Under the pieces are notes generated by a model, which ran no database searches, was not told the origin of the DNA, and saw only the letters and a program-made list of their open reading frames with translations. DNA of 64,000 bases from Dipylidium caninum (Eukaryota > Platyhelminthes > Cestoda > Cyclophyllidea > Dipylidiidae): contig QEYB01001053.1 of NCBI GenBank assembly GCA_017562135.1, forward strand, positions 744,001-808,000, read 5' to 3'. Both the position numbers and the translations under genes were made by a program. Shown piece by piece: positions 47,366 through 60,752 of this stretch. The stretch's first letter is position 1. The number at the start of each line of letters is the position of its first letter.

Positions 47366-49789
47366 GTTGCTAGAAATTGGTACCTCTGCCCCGGTTTGGA
47401 AGCCTTTAAGACGGAAGGGAAGTTAGTTTTACCACCACAGTTGGCTTCTGACCAGTCGGTCTGACGCGCCGGAAATGCCTACTTCCTGCTGCTCGACGAG
47501 AGTTTCCCCGCCAAGTGAGACTGGGTGGCATGGGGCGGACTGCGGCACGTGTAGATGATTCCACGAAGGACCAGTAGAAGCCTTAAATACCTCGAAAGCT
47601 GGCCTTGTCCCTCCGTGGCGTGGGGAGAGGAATGGACCTGTCAGGCCTGAGTGCTCAGGCGCAACCTGCACAATCGCAATGGCCTTGAAGACCTTTCGTC
47701 TTGATGCAAGGTGGACCAGACCACCTCTTCCTCCCCCTCCCTCCTCCTCCTCCTCCCTTATCGAAATGCACCACCACATAGGCAGTTGATGGACAAAAAA
47801 CCAAAAAATCTGAGTGAATACTTAATCCTCCCCGTCTGGCATTAATCCCTCCGAGAGGGGGAAAATTTTTTTGTCTGATGATTCACGCCGACCATGCGGT
47901 CCCCGGCTGAGAGCACAGGCCGGTAGTGGACCGGGGAAAAGCGACTTGTAATAAGCCGCTGGGGCGGAGTGGGGGGCGGTACCCGCGGAGACTTCATACG
48001 AGGCACCGGCCGTACGTGGCCGTCTGTTCACTGGGCCGCGGTAAAGTTCACCTTCGCGGATAAGACGAGGCGGCGAAAAGGCCGAGGCGAGTGGTTTGGC
48101 AAAGGGGACACGGATTTTGCTAATTATTTCATGAAACTCCACGTGAAATTAAGTTGACGTGCCCCCAACCGGCCGAATTTAACTCGTCCACCGCCTGCTC
48201 GGTGGTCTCTTGGTCTACAACTGCGTCCACCGGCCCACTTTATTCTGTTTGAGGGAAGACAGTCGCCTGTCAGCCGAGCACTGGCCGAAGCCGTCTTCCG
48301 CAAGAATACGACTTTTCCCGGGCGGCTGGAAAGCGTAGCTCAACGAACCGGTCGGGAGGAGAGAATCAGCGCCACAGCGTGTTCCTTGAGGGATGAAATT
48401 TTTGCCAGAATGAGGCCTTTCCTCATGCATGGCATCGGGCATGTCGTGGGCATCCTCTTCACTTCAACAAGCGGGCATTCTGGACAAAAAATTATCCACC
48501 CCTTAGACAGTGGTTCAGGCGTTTAGTTGACGGTCTGTCCTCTCTCCCAGCCCTGAGGGGATTTCATCCGCTGTTAAGGACCTCTCAGCCAATCTGCGGG
48601 AATTTCCGGTTCGAGGCACAGGAGAATACTCGGAGACGCCTCTTCTCGTTCAAAAGGAGGGGGAAGGGATGTGAACTGTTCGCCTTCTTCCATCCAGTCG
48701 CACCTGCAAACCTCCTTTTAGTGTCGCCGACTTGTCTGTCTCTGTCCGTCTCCCCTCGGTTGTACGCCACGTGGGCTGTCGTCGGCTATGCGGCTCGCAT
48801 ATCATCCCGTCTTGGCTGCAACTCGCCCCCCGGTGGAGCAATTTCACTCCGAGCCGCGTTTCCCGGCCGCGAGGATCCCAATAATGCGAACATTTGAAGG
48901 AGGAGACGCCGCAGATAGACGAGGGCGGTGGAGATGACAGTTTCAGGGGCAAATGACTCTTTCTCCACCGATTAACACCTCTTCCTTTTGCCTGGACGCC
49001 ACTGCCCGACAGCCTAGGCGACGTTTGCCTCGCCCGGCACTTTCAACCCCAGTGGAAGCGCGAGTTTATCTCCACTTCTTACTTATTTACCGAAGTAGGC
49101 GGTTTAAAGTAGAGAAGTAACGCCCAACGTGGTAAATATGGCGAGTTTAGCAGTTGAATGAGTGGAACATGAAGCGGAGAAGACGAGAAACTGTTCCGTT
49201 GAAGACGCTTCCCCTGCCCATCAGTCGGTCAGTCGCGGAAAATGCCACCCTGTCGAGCGGGAACGCGGAATCCTTTTGCAACTGCGGCTTCAAGCTCCCC
49301 GGTTTCACGACTTTCTGGACTTTAATCAAAAACTCTTTTGAGAGTGTGCATCAGCGTTTAAAATTTCTGTTCACGGCGGGCAGACTTCGACTTTCCCGAT
49401 TTATTTGTACGCGGTTGGGAGTGAATGGGAGCGCCACGCCTCTGGCGACTTCGGACAGGGCCGCCGAATCACGCAGAGCGGGCTTGAAGAGGCCAACTGA
49501 GAGGCTCACTAAGTGGAGACGCGGCGAGTGGCTTGGGCGTGGCATCGTCTCAGCCCTCGTTCCCTCGCCCCTCCTCTCACGCCGGTGTTGCTAGGCCACT
49601 AATGGAACCGTCGCCAAGGCGACCGTCTGTGCAGAGCAACGCGCCATTACCCGCCGCGGCCTCGATTCGCCGTCTTGTGGCCGACTTGCCGCTTCTCGAG
49701 GAATCCACCACTGCCACCAGATACTGCCTTTGTCCTCTGTCAATGTTTGCCCTCACAAAAATTAATGGTTTGTTAAAAGTCGTTGAAGT
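47366..49789. other. Region without a recognised gene
   Basis: GC-rich sequence with short open frames on both strands, none resembling a known protein. A CCT/CTC-rich stretch lies at about 47724-47757. Confidence 0.4.
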
Positions 49790-50750
49790 TCGGCTCTTGA
49801 GGGACACGACGGCGTTGGCGAAATCCGAGCGTTATGAACCTATTGTACAAGAAAGCTCTTTTTCCCCACTAGTCCGTCGTCCTACTTCGTCAATCAGTTC
49901 CAGAGAGAATACAGTCCATGGTTTTTTTGGGATTTCCTCTCTTAATGGAGCAGGATTTTTGCTCGCCGCGAACGCGAGTGCCGACGGCCGCTGACAAGGG
50001 AAATGAGATTTCAGTAGTATTGAGTGGGAAACATATTTTGCTTAAAAATGGTGTAAATTCCCCTCTTAAGGCACACTTTGGTGCCGCTAAAATGCAAGCG
50101 TTATGAATCTCTCGTGGTTAAGTTGGAAGAGGCATACGAGAGCTAATTTTTCCCCACTAGTCCATCGTCGACTGCTTTGACCAGTTCCTGACAGAATACA
50201 GTCCATGCGTTTGGGATTTTCCTCTTCTCATCCGCAAAATTTTCGCCCTTTGCTCGCTCTTTATGCGCGAACTCGAGGCATTGCAGCGCCGGGAGGCCTC
50301 ACTTTGCAGTTGAGGCGTTTAAATGACCACCGAATGGGCAATCACTGAGCTCGTGGCAGCCGTGAATGCCGCCGCCTTCCTGTCCAATGTGAACGCGAAT
50401 GCCCCCCGCGTCGCTGATAAGGGTGACAGCATTTCAGTAGTATCAAGTTTGTAAATCATAATTAAAAAACGTGTATAATTGGCTCCTGGGGGACACGCTG
50501 GTGCCGGCGAAATGCAGACTTTTAAATGTCTCGTAGTTAATCCTATAAGGTTTCAGGAAGAAGCCTCTTTTGTTCCAATAAATCCTCGTCCGACTACGTC
50601 GACCAGTTCCCGCAAGAATGCAGGCCATGGCGTAGGGAATTTCCTCTCTCCTCGTCAATGCTGCGGCATTCCTGTCCAATGCAAACGACGAGTGCCGACC
50701 GCCACTTACAAGGGAAATGGGATTTCAGTAGTATCGGACTCGAAACCACA
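49790..50750 (+). repeat. Three-copy tandem repeat, unit about 300-400 bp
   Basis: Three units share an ordered set of blocks: GGGACACG or GGCACAC followed by GGCG/TGCCG-AAATG or AAATCC, GTTATGAA-CT or AAATGTCTCGT, TTTTTCCCCACTAGTCC, CAGTTCC-GA-AAT-CAG(T/G)CCATG, GATAAGGG or ACAAGGGAAATG, and ATTTCAGTAGTAT. Units run at about 49790-50040, 50060-50450 and 50480-50750. The copies are diverged and have no conserved frame. Confidence 0.7.
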
Positions 50751-51194
50751 ACAGCATGCAGGAGAAGAAGCAATTTAGGAGGAAAAAACAATCAGCGTTG
50801 TTCAATCTGCACGTCGAATTGATGCTGCCTGACGTCGCTGAACGTCAAGCATATAAAGCTTTAATAATTGTTGATAAGGTGAATAATTTCTCGACGATAT
50901 GACATTTTGCCACATCCTCCAAATTCGCCGGACGCTGTTCCGACCTGATTAAGTGCCTTTTTCGGTTATAACGATTCACTCTCACATCCAAAATGACTTA
51001 AAAAACCCAAAATGAAGTCATAAAAGCCATTGAGTCGTTTAAGTAAACCCAAAAATAAAGTTTTTTTTCTTGCAAAAGTCGTATATGACTCGAAAAAATA
51101 GATGACAGAAAGTCAAAGATGTCCAGTGGGAGTTATGCCGGGCGAATATAATAAACATTAAAAAGTGAGTTTTTTGTTTTCTCTCACTTTCAAG

Positions 51195-51951
51195 CAGCGA
51201 GAAACGCTCGCCTGGCCACTGCAAGAAACGGCGGTGGAGGACCTCGACACCCGCGTAAAGGCGGCTCACGTCGCCATTTCTTCGAGTTCCGTGCAACCAA
51301 ATTGCCTTGACAATGACACACGTTCCATAAAGCCTCCAATTCCGCCGAGGATTGGCCAACTGCCAGGGCTGGCCGACTCGCAGAGCTTCCATGTCTCACA
51401 AACCACCAGCATTAGTTCGCGGCCTTTTCAGGCCTGTGAGGGTGGGGGCGGGGGAGGAAGGCCTCGGGGGTGGGATGACCAGGCGGAAGGCCCACATTGC
51501 GGTGTGAAAGAACAGACTCCACCAACAAAACAAAGTTAATTCTCTCCATGGCAGATTGTGCGCAACGACGCGGCGTTGACCGCCGCGGTGGCGACGCAGT
51601 ACGGACAGGCTGACGACCGGCTTGGAGGGGTTTCGTTGAGCTTCAGGGCGGTCAAAATGGCCGCGCGGATGACCCGCCAACTGCTCCCCTGCCACGAGGC
51701 CCACAGCGCGTACGCTTCGGCCACAGACGCGATTTGCGGCGAGACGGGCGGAGTGCCTTCGTCTCCTCGCTCTCGTCTACGTCTCCGCCGTCAACGTCCT
51801 CTTTCATCGGCCCTCCTCTACCTCGTCCTCTTCAACCTCGCCTACTTTCAGCGTCTGCAGACTCGTCGCGCCGCCCTTCCCGCCGACCGCAGAGGCGAGT
51901 GCTTCCGAGGAGGTCGGGGAGAACCGCGGAACACTGCACAATGCGACAAAT
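51195..51951 (+). other. Unassigned candidate coding exons
   Basis: Two exon-like stretches follow good acceptors. After CTCTCACTTTCAAG, 51195 onward encodes QRETLAWPLQETAVEDLDTR and continues KAAHVAISSSS. After CTCCATGGCAG, 51555 onward encodes IVRNDAALTAAVATQYGQAD followed by DRLGGVSLSFRAVKMAARMT. Both look helical and protein-like and could belong to one gene. The simplest donor choices do not keep phase between them, and I do not recognise the family. Confidence 0.25.
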
Positions 51952-52117
51952 GACTGCGTGCTTTGCCTTCTCCCGCGCATTTCCCGTCCACTTCATTTGC
52001 CATGATCAAATAAATTCACTGAGAGAGAAGAAGGAGTGTGCAACCGCTTCGCTGCTCCACCTGACATTGACTTGGGACTTAGCGGTCTGTGAGAAGATAG
52101 CGCAGACCACGGAATGG

Positions 52118-52260
52118 TGGAGGTCTTTCCAGTTCACAGGCGGTAAAGCTTTTGCCCACGGCGGGCGTGGACCGCGGCGCGAGGACGCATGCAAACTCTT
52201 CTCTTTCGTGGAAGACACTCCCGTCTCGCCTCCTGGGCGCCTCAAGGGACCGCGAGTCCC
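52118..52260 (+). repeat. Direct repeat, copy 1 (about 145 bp)
   Basis: Shares GGTCTTTCCAGTTCACAGG, GGTAAAGCT, CGGCGGGCGTG and GTGGAAGACACTCCC blocks, in order, with 53858-54000. Confidence 0.7.
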
Positions 52261-53760
52261 TCAACACACACTCAAATGGCTCCTTGTCGTCGTAGTTTAC
52301 CGCTTGTGAGTGTTTGCGGAGGCGGTGAAGGTAACGTCGGCTGAGGGCCCCAACAGGCGAGGTGTGCCACGACCACATGGTGGCAGCGACACCACAGAGA
52401 CGCTCGACAGTCCCATTGCAAGCTTCGCCCGAAGGCCAAGACTGGCACGCAGTCCTACGATGCGACACGTCTGCCTGGACAGCCGGCAACTCCGCCGATT
52501 CAGTCACGCCTTCTTTCACTCTACGCGCAGCAAGTGGCCCTGCGTTGTCTCCTTGTGAGCGTGATGATACTGGGACAGAAAGTCCGAGACCGCGCCTGGA
52601 AGTCTGCCTGAAGAGGAGGGCGAGAAGGCCAACAAGTGTCCCTTCCCTGCTCCATCAATCCCACCGCAGTCATTCGCAATGCCGGAAGACAGAGGTGCGC
52701 GGGAAAAAGGCCCTGTCGTGAAGAGGGTGGGAGAGTGGAGATGACTGCCTCATTCCGGGGTCGGTTTTGAAGGAGCGAGAGGGAGAGGTCGACCCAAATG
52801 GTCGCTTCAGTAAGCCGTGACGAGGGAGACGTTGAACAGCACCACCAGCGGGCACGCCAGTCAAGTGGTCAAGCGGCCCTTCCGGCCGACGCGATTGATG
52901 CGCGCTACCTCGTCCTGGGTGCCCTTTTTTAATCACAGTTCCGGGTAGGAATGTTCCCGTCCACTTGGGCGGAGGGAAATCGTCGAGGCGAAGATCCTTC
53001 CCGCCCGGTAACATCGTCCAGCAAGCCGTGTCTGGCACAGCATTCAACGTGAATGCGTGAAGCACTTCTGCGGCGGTTTAGGTTGGAACCATATGAAACT
53101 GGGCGTTTCGTGTTTAAGTTTGTGTTCACAATGCGACCGAGAGAAGCCAATGCAGCACACGCTCGCTATTTTTACGTATCAAAGTTTTGAAGACTAATTT
53201 CACTTTACTCTTTTCGACGAAACCGAATGCGATTCGAGCGCGATTTACGTCGCCCCTCTTTGAGGTTTGAGGTCAACTTGAATCTCGGCGTGGCCCAACA
53301 GGCCTCGCAGTAAGCAATAAATGAGGCTTTCGCCGATGGAGCCAACCTAGTGAGAAAATCCTCGATGTTGGTTCCAGAAAAGTTCATTCTTGGCCAATTT
53401 TGGACATTCATCGTGGAAGACCACCGCCCCCAAGTTGAAAGCGACGACGAACGACGACGACGACGACGACGACTGTGGAACCGCTCACTCACAGACCAGT
53501 CGAGAAGCTGGCCGTCTACAGCTTGTGCTAAAATACCACCGACAAAAATGATAAGAAAGAAAAAACTACGGACACAATGCAGCCCTATCGACTAAAGCAG
53601 CGAAGAGATTGACCGAACGACGCATCTTTTGTCGCCACCTTCACGCATTACACGATGGTTGGCCGTTTCGGGCACCAATTCATCGGGGCTGGTCTGGCCC
53701 TAACTTCGGTTAGCGGTCGAGGCGAAAGAGAGTAGCCAAAGCGCCCCCATGCCCTGCTGA

Positions 53761-54000
53761 AGTCGGCCAAGAAGATCGGGCAAATTGCTCGCCCCAGGCA
53801 GCCGGACGCTGGAGGTGCAGCGAGGGGGAAACTGGCGACTCTTATCGGTGGATTTTGAAGGTCTTTCGAGTCACAGGGGTAAAGCTGCCACGGCGGGCGT
53901 GACCTGCGGCAGCGAGGACGCAAATGCAAGCTGTCTTTCCGTGGAAGACACTCCCAGTCTGGCCTCCTGGGCCTCAAGGGCCGCGATCCCTCGTCGCCGG
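53761..54000 (+). repeat. Composite of two direct repeats
   Basis: 53761-53838 (AGTCGGCC through GCAGCCGGACGCTGGAGGTG) recurs at 54441-54522. 53858-54000 (GGTCTTTCGAGTCACAGG through GGCCGCGATCCC) recurs at 52118-52260. The segment looks like a mosaic of locally duplicated pieces. Confidence 0.65.
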
Positions 54001-54440
54001 TTATACGCTGGGGCCCAGAGCAAGCCTGCGTCTGCTGACAAGAGAGCAGCGCATTCCGGGGCACCACAAGTGCTTCCGCCGGAGTCGGCGGCCTGGAGCG
54101 CTCTCAACGCCCTCCGTGGACTCGCACTTACAACGAACATACACGTGGAGGCTACAGCCTTAATAACGGACTTATTTGGGGTCTTTTTATCCTTTATTGT
54201 GGATGTAACTTGCAGCGGTTTCGCCGAACTCCCACGTGGCGAATGGAGGCTCGTCTCCGGTTCACCTGCGACTCAAGTAGCGACGTCGCCGAGAAGGAGA
54301 CAGCCAAAGGCGGCTGCCCTGTTTGCCGTGTTGAGGTCGTACGGGGCAACGACGGCCGGGCGATTGGGGGACGAGCGGAGTAGCCTCCTGTCTTTACTTT
54401 AAGGTCCCCGTTAACAGACTGGCAGCGCCTGTGGCTGCGA

Positions 54441-54522
54441 AGTCGGCCGAAGACGGGGCAAACTTGCCTCGCCTTCCAGGCAGCGGACGCTCGAGGGTGC
54501 AGCGAGGAGGCAGCTGGCGGGC
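54441..54522 (+). repeat. Direct repeat partner of 53761-53838
   Basis: AGTCGGCCGAAGACGGGGCA followed by CAGGCAGCGGACGCTCGAGG and GTGCAGCGAGGAGGCAGCTG matches the earlier copy with a few substitutions and small indels. Confidence 0.65.
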
Positions 54523-54983
54523 GAACTTCCTCACTACCGCCTTCGACGCTTGCTACGGCTATGTGGCGTGCGAAACAAGCCTCCGCGTCTTCCCCTTCCC
54601 CGCCTCCCGCGGTGGAACACAACCACACTTTGAGGCGTTCTTCTGCTGAAATACGAGACGCATTTTGCGGCGGCCTTCCATCGCTGCAACGTGTCTTCGT
54701 CGCATCCCCACCCGATGCTCGTCTGCCTCAGACAGCCACATCAAACGAACCGCATTTTGTTGTGTCTGACGCTCGGTTGTCTTCTTTCCCATCCGCCCAC
54801 TGACCACGCGCCTAGCCTTCGACTGAATGCGATGGGGAGGTCTCACGGACACCGGAAGGCGACCCACTGGCAGACGCTCGCACCCTCCACCGTTCTGCAC
54901 TACAAAGCCGTTCGGGTGGGAACAGTGAGGCGCGGGCGGTCGGGTGGGAGACGAGTGCGGTGGGCTGGTTGGCCGAGCTGCAG

Positions 54984-55158
54984 GGACGGCAGTCCAGCAC
55001 TCTCGGGAAGGTCTTCCTCCCAATCGGCAGACTCGGAGCACGCTCCGCTCCCGCCTCCCCCACCAAATTCACCGACAAAGCGCTTTTCCCTCTCCTCGCT
55101 GCCCCGACAACAGCGACAGGCGTCGGCGTCCATCTCCACGCAGTCGTGCAATAAATGA
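54984..55158 (+). other. Weak candidate terminal exon, Ser/Pro-rich, with overlapping polyadenylation signal
   Basis: After the acceptor GAGCTGCAG a frame encodes SPALSGRSSSQSADSEHAPL, a run of six prolines, then SPTKRFSLSSLPRQQRQ, and stops at TGA 55156-55158. The last two sense codons, AAT AAA, themselves form an AATAAA signal. It resembles the disordered tail of a signalling protein. No partner exon was identified, though the candidate exons near 51.2-51.9 kb lie upstream on the same strand. Confidence 0.25.
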
Positions 55159-55744
55159 TGCCCTCCACAACGCATAACTGGAGGAGGCGCAGGCGGCAGG
55201 CGCAGGCGAAGGAGGAGGAAGGAGGAGGAGGAAGAGGAGGAGGAGGAGGGAGAAGAGGTTCGGGGGAGGAGCAGGTCGTGTGGGAAGTGAGGGTGGGTCC
55301 TAGAAGGCAGCGCTCCGATTTCGCAGACCGAGGCAACTTCTGCACACCACCACCAACCACCACACCACTACACCACGACGGCTGCGAGGCGTTGGAGCGG
55401 ACTACGAAACGCGCGCGTCGCAGCACTGACGCGACTCCACCTGGGGGCCACGCTCGGGCTCCTCAAGAGCCAGTGCGCGTCCCGTGGCTTCCTTCGCAAC
55501 GCGGCTCTCGCCTGGTTTTTGCACCAAATAGTCCACTCGTCATGGGAAGGGCACTTTGTCTGGCAACCCCAACGCTGGAATGTCCAAGGAGGCGTCTTTC
55601 CTCCCACCAACTCTCAGTGCGCGAGGCAACAACAGCCCTCGGGGGTCCACTGCGCCAAGTTGGATGTCATCCACGGAAGAACGTGATGAAGAGGGAAAAA
55701 ACACAGGACTCGGTCAGTCTGGCACGGCGTTCATGCGGTGACTG

Positions 55745-56800
55745 CTGCTGACAACGCCGAACGACGACGACGCACACGCAGCCTTCAAACTGGCGTGGGC
55801 GGGCGAACCACTTCGCGACAACAATGGCATCTCGGCCACAGCCTCCACAATCGCGATCGTCCACCGCGCGATCGTCACCCTCTTCGTCGTTGCAACTCCC
55901 TTCTTTTATAAAAAACCCACGTGGATTGTAAAATCCTTTGCAAAGCGTTTATTGACAGGAAAAATAGAGATTTTCTTCTCAAAAGGACGAATGTGACGCG
56001 CTTACGTTTCCTACAACAACCTTCAGTGCTCGTCCAATGCTTTCCAAGCCTGGCAGACCAGCTGATTTAGTGCCACTTCTCGCCCCTCCACAACGGTTTA
56101 ATGGGTCGCCCTTCCACCGAAGGACGACAACTCGGCATGCGTCGGGGAAAGTTGGCAGCCCACCGAACGGGAGCCGCGACCGCGGACCAACCTGGCGACC
56201 AACAGGTCTGTGCGCGCCTCGCAACACCTCGCACACTCGAGCCGCGAAAACGATGGCAGGCGCCATCCCCGTCAGCATGGGGCGGTTGGTGGTGGTGCTG
56301 CTGCCTGGTCGCACTGGATGGCTGACGTCGGCGTCGCCTGCCAAAGTCTGAAGGGGACTGCGACGTGGCTCCCCCCCGTCGGCAGTGAGCCGTTCGGAGA
56401 TGGCAGTGAGCGGATGGGCGAGGGACTCGAAATGCGAAGGTCGAGAGCCGCTTGGTCAAAAGCTCTCCCCCCCCCCCCGATTTATTCGCCCTCTCTCCTC
56501 CTTCGCCCCCTCTCTCCTCCCCCCTCTGCCCCCTTTACACCGAACTAATTCACTCTGGCCTCTGGCATCGTCTTTCTCCCCGAGGCTCGGCTCAGCCACT
56601 TGAGGCGTCCGCCGGTCGAGGGGGAGTCTGGACGGAATGCGACAAGTCGGGCCAATTCCTATCACTTTCTCTCCCGCCTCCACACCCAAATTCGGGGCTC
56701 GCTGGAGCCATCCGACGCCCCCCCTTCCGAATCGGAAGCGAGTTAACTGTCAAAGTCGCCGCGTCTTCCCGTGCTGCCGTGTTACTAACATTGCTGGAAA
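55745..56800 (+). repeat. Large inverted repeat 2, left arm (about 1 kb)
   Basis: Its reverse complement recurs at 63060-63990. Matching blocks include GATTTAGTGCC, GACGACAACTCGGCATGCGT, TTGGCAGCCCACCG, GCGTCGCCTGCCAAAGTCTG and GGACTCGAAATGCGA. Identity is high but small indels are frequent. Confidence 0.85.
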
Positions 56801-57557
56801 GCTTGGGAAGTCGGTTGTTAACTCTAAAGATAACGAACTTCTCCTTAAAGAATTGCGACGAATTTGCTCAACTGCTTGTTAGAAAGTCACATTCTGACTG
56901 AAATAATATAAAAAAAATGCAAAAAGTGCGCTTCTTGTCTTCTACACCCAATTCATAGCTTCCAGTCTACTGAATCTCCTCGTCAGAGCTGCGGACGCCT
57001 TCGAGGGCTCGGCCGGAGGGAATACCTCCAAAAACCCTCTTCCCCGAGAAGCCGCGACAAAAAAAGCCGGCGACGCCATCGCCTTAAATTGCGTTTATTG
57101 TCGCAAGTGTTGGCGCACCTAGTCCACAGTGTTGTGGACAGGCGGTGTGTTAAGCTTCGCGGGGGTGGAGAGACACAGGAGGGACACCCGAAGGGCGAGA
57201 GGCCAAGTGCAACTTGTAAAATGAGATAAAGCCGCAAATAAACGTGGCTGGTGCAATGAGGAGTCAATCGAGAGCGACGAACAAAGTGTGTGTGTGTGTT
57301 GTGTTTTGTGTGTGGGGCGAGGGAAGAACGAGAAACGGGTTGGGCTGTGTGTGAGAGAAAACCAGAGGCGTAGCGGAGAATAACGGACAAAATTGTGTCT
57401 AAGTCGACCAATTTTTGTGCTACAGAGGTTAGTACTCCAACCAAATCTCTCTTTATACAGAAGGGGGTAGAAGTTGGTGATGCTGGGATTGGCAGCAGTG
57501 TAAGGGAAGGAGCGATAGACTTGCAACATCTTTTTTTGTTCTTTCGGTTTGCACTCT

Positions 57558-57559
<2 letters not shown>

Positions 57560-57597
<38 letters not shown>

Positions 57598-57677
57598 TTT
57601 TTTTTTTTTTTTTTTGTTTTTTTTTTTTTTTTTTTATTTTTTTTTTTTTTTTTGTTTTTTTTTTTTTTTTTTTTTTC

Positions 57678-57741
<64 letters not shown>
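57560..57741. repeat. Imperfect poly-T tract of about 180 bases
   Basis: Almost all T with fewer than ten interrupting A, G or C bases. On the minus strand it is a poly-A tract, as left by retroposition, or it may be inflated by assembly. Confidence 0.95.
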
Positions 57742-60700
57742 CTTCCTGCACTTTCCTGCCCATCCCATAACGTTGAGGCAGCATATCAGAGAAGTGGCAA
57801 CCTCGCCTTCTCCTGAGCACATGGATTGTCCTTCTTGGAGGCGAAGCCGGGAACGTTCACCAGCTGCAGTCCTTGTCGCGCGTACTGTTCAATGAAGGCC
57901 TATCATGTCACGGAATGCCACTCCGAGACGGGGGACGTCGGTGGAGCTATGAGGTTATGGATCCTCCCGCTCCAAGACGCAGTTGCTCCACCACCTTGCG
58001 CCTGTTGATTCAGAGTCGACAATTGTCACCGTTTCATTCTGACTGTCTAGACGTCAAGGAAACTCGGTGAAAGGTGAGTAGTCCTCAACACCCTTGTCCA
58101 TTTGCTCACTTTAACTTTTAGGCTACTTAAAATTAAACAAAAGTGAAATGGCAGAGAAATTAGACCTTCACAAACAGACGCAAAAGTTGAAATTTTGCAG
58201 GTCGCCTTTTGGAGCAGCACCCTAGAGGCAACATGTGGAATGTTCCATTTCGTTTAGCACGGTAATTAACTCTTGTCACGTCATAATCGTGTCAACTTTC
58301 GTTACAAGTAAGCAAAATAATTTTATTCCATTCAGCAGCCAGGAGGGGACAACAAATCCCCAGAAAGAGTGTGTCGAGGTAAAAGAAAAAAGAAATTGCC
58401 TGCAGAAAATCTCCAGGGCGACATTAACGGATGCAACAGGGCCGAGAACTGGAAAATACACCAAAAAGTACACAAAAGTATAAAATTGTATGTTTGGGAC
58501 AGACTTGAGCCGGCACGAAGGCGGCAATTAGGGGATGTGGGCGCAGTTACCTGCTGCTAACCTCATTCGATAACGTGTACAGAAGACGAATTCCATGCAA
58601 AAGCCTCCAACTTCTACTAAGTCCTCACTCAAAATAGCCCGCAGCGTTTTACCCCCTCCCAGGAGGAATGATAAAAGGCAAGGTGGATTCCTGTCCACAC
58701 CTCTTTACGGCCCCAACTTCCTCTACCATCGAAGCATGACCTACGTTTGCGCCGCCTGATTGGCCGCTCGCTCAGTGGGGAAAATTTTAAAACGCGCGCA
58801 AACACAAAAACTACTGGGAGAGAAGGCGGAGGGACGAGGCGAATGCATCGATCGAATATGCAGGACAGGACTTCTTCGGCATTCTCTCCTCTCCCGCGCT
58901 GCTCCTCTTTTCTCCCTTCCGCCAGCCCCTGCTCATGACATGGCACACAGCTGCGTTGATGTCATTGCCTTCATCTGAATAGGGCTTTTATTGTATTCAC
59001 AAACAAATTCGAAAGAAAAAAAAAAAAGGGTCTACAGGCATCAGCTCACTTAGGATAAGGGGGGATTTGTCACTATTACGGTTGGATCAGATTAGAGAAA
59101 AATGAAGGGTCCTTTGGATTAAAATAAAAATATGCTAATTTGAGCTTATTCCAAGTTGCCTTCTTTCATCCAGACCTTGTGGTCACTTGAACGGAGTGTA
59201 CTCACGCCACATGGTAGGTTTACGTACTTTTTAAGATCACCGAGTAGTAAATGAAGTCTACTCGAAGGGTTGTTTTCCTGACCTGGATGGAACTATTAAA
59301 TGAGGTTTTTCCGGTTAGCGCGCGTCGCAAAAATTGTGTGAAAAAACAAGTAGCGGGAAAGTAAAAAACAAATACCACAGAACATCGGTGCCAACTCACA
59401 CCAAACACAAGCGACGGAGGAAAAAAGAATAAGAAATGGTTTCCCCAGAAAGAAAATTCAAACCTCAAAATCTGATACGCGTTGAGACAATTTACATAAG
59501 GACTAAATTTAATTTGAAATGTTCGGTGAAAAATGACATAGCTCTAAGCAGCAGATTAGAATATATTAGACGAAATGTTGCAGTTAAAATTACAAGTCTA
59601 ATAAGGTTGAATATCTATAAAACAAGTCACTGAATAGTTGTTAATTGAGCAGTAAACCGATTGACTAGAATTTTCGGACAATGACGCAAGCAAAGTAATC
59701 ACGTAAAGCTAAAATGATGCTATTTTTACACTCGAACCTTTTAGGTGGTTTACATCTATCGCCACTTCTGCGACTTTAAAATTTGGCGTCAAAGTCGCTA
59801 TCGGAATTGTCCGGTACAATGTCGATGTCTTACTGGTTCATTAAAAATATAATATACTTTCATGATAACAACATTTATGATAAAAAACAAAATTCTTTTT
59901 TAGTTAGTTCGGAAAGGCAATACAACTTCATGAGTATAATTTAACGTACTCTTGAAATACATTCGCACTACCGCAATTTTCTGTTGTCAAATGACATGTA
60001 ATTTAAAGACTTATTAAGCGAAAAATCTCATTTACTATGAACCCGTATTGGTCACAAAGCGCATTAGAATTATGAATATACGGATGGAACATCTGTAATA
60101 ATCCACACGCCCACACCGTTTGGGTCGCCCAATTGTGACGTCTACACCCTAAATGCTGCAGTGAACGATTATTTTTAACACTTCCTAACGCGCTAGAAAC
60201 CGGGCTTTGACTTTGATATCCCGCCAGCTGTATACGCGGGAAATGAATTTGCAAAGCTTGGACTCGATACATATTTACTATTTATATATTTACATATATA
60301 AATGCTGTAAAAACAGACGATAACATGAGAAACTATTGTACATAGACACTACGACATTTTTAGCATAAACTAACTCTCAATAAGTGCCTCATATTCATAC
60401 ACCTTAAGGAAAGATAGATCAGAAAAAAATCCTACCCTTAATTTGGCGGCCTGAGTGCGTAGAATAAATTCCAAGAGCCAAGCGATGAACCTTCTCTTGA
60501 GAAGTTGGGAGACGTGTGCGTGTGCGGTAACCAGTTAGTCAGCTAGTCAGCCCGTTGGAGAGAAAATTGGACGAGCAGAGAGGTAAGGCTAAAAATAGTC
60601 AGCCTACAGTCACCTTCTCCGCAGCCAACCGCAACACTAGCAAAGCGACAGTAGTAGCTATAGTAACAGCAGAAGCGACAGCAGCAGTAGCAGCGGTGTA

Positions 60701-60752
60701 GAATCAAGGCCAGCGAATGGACACGCTGGAAGACGGACACACCTCATGTCCC

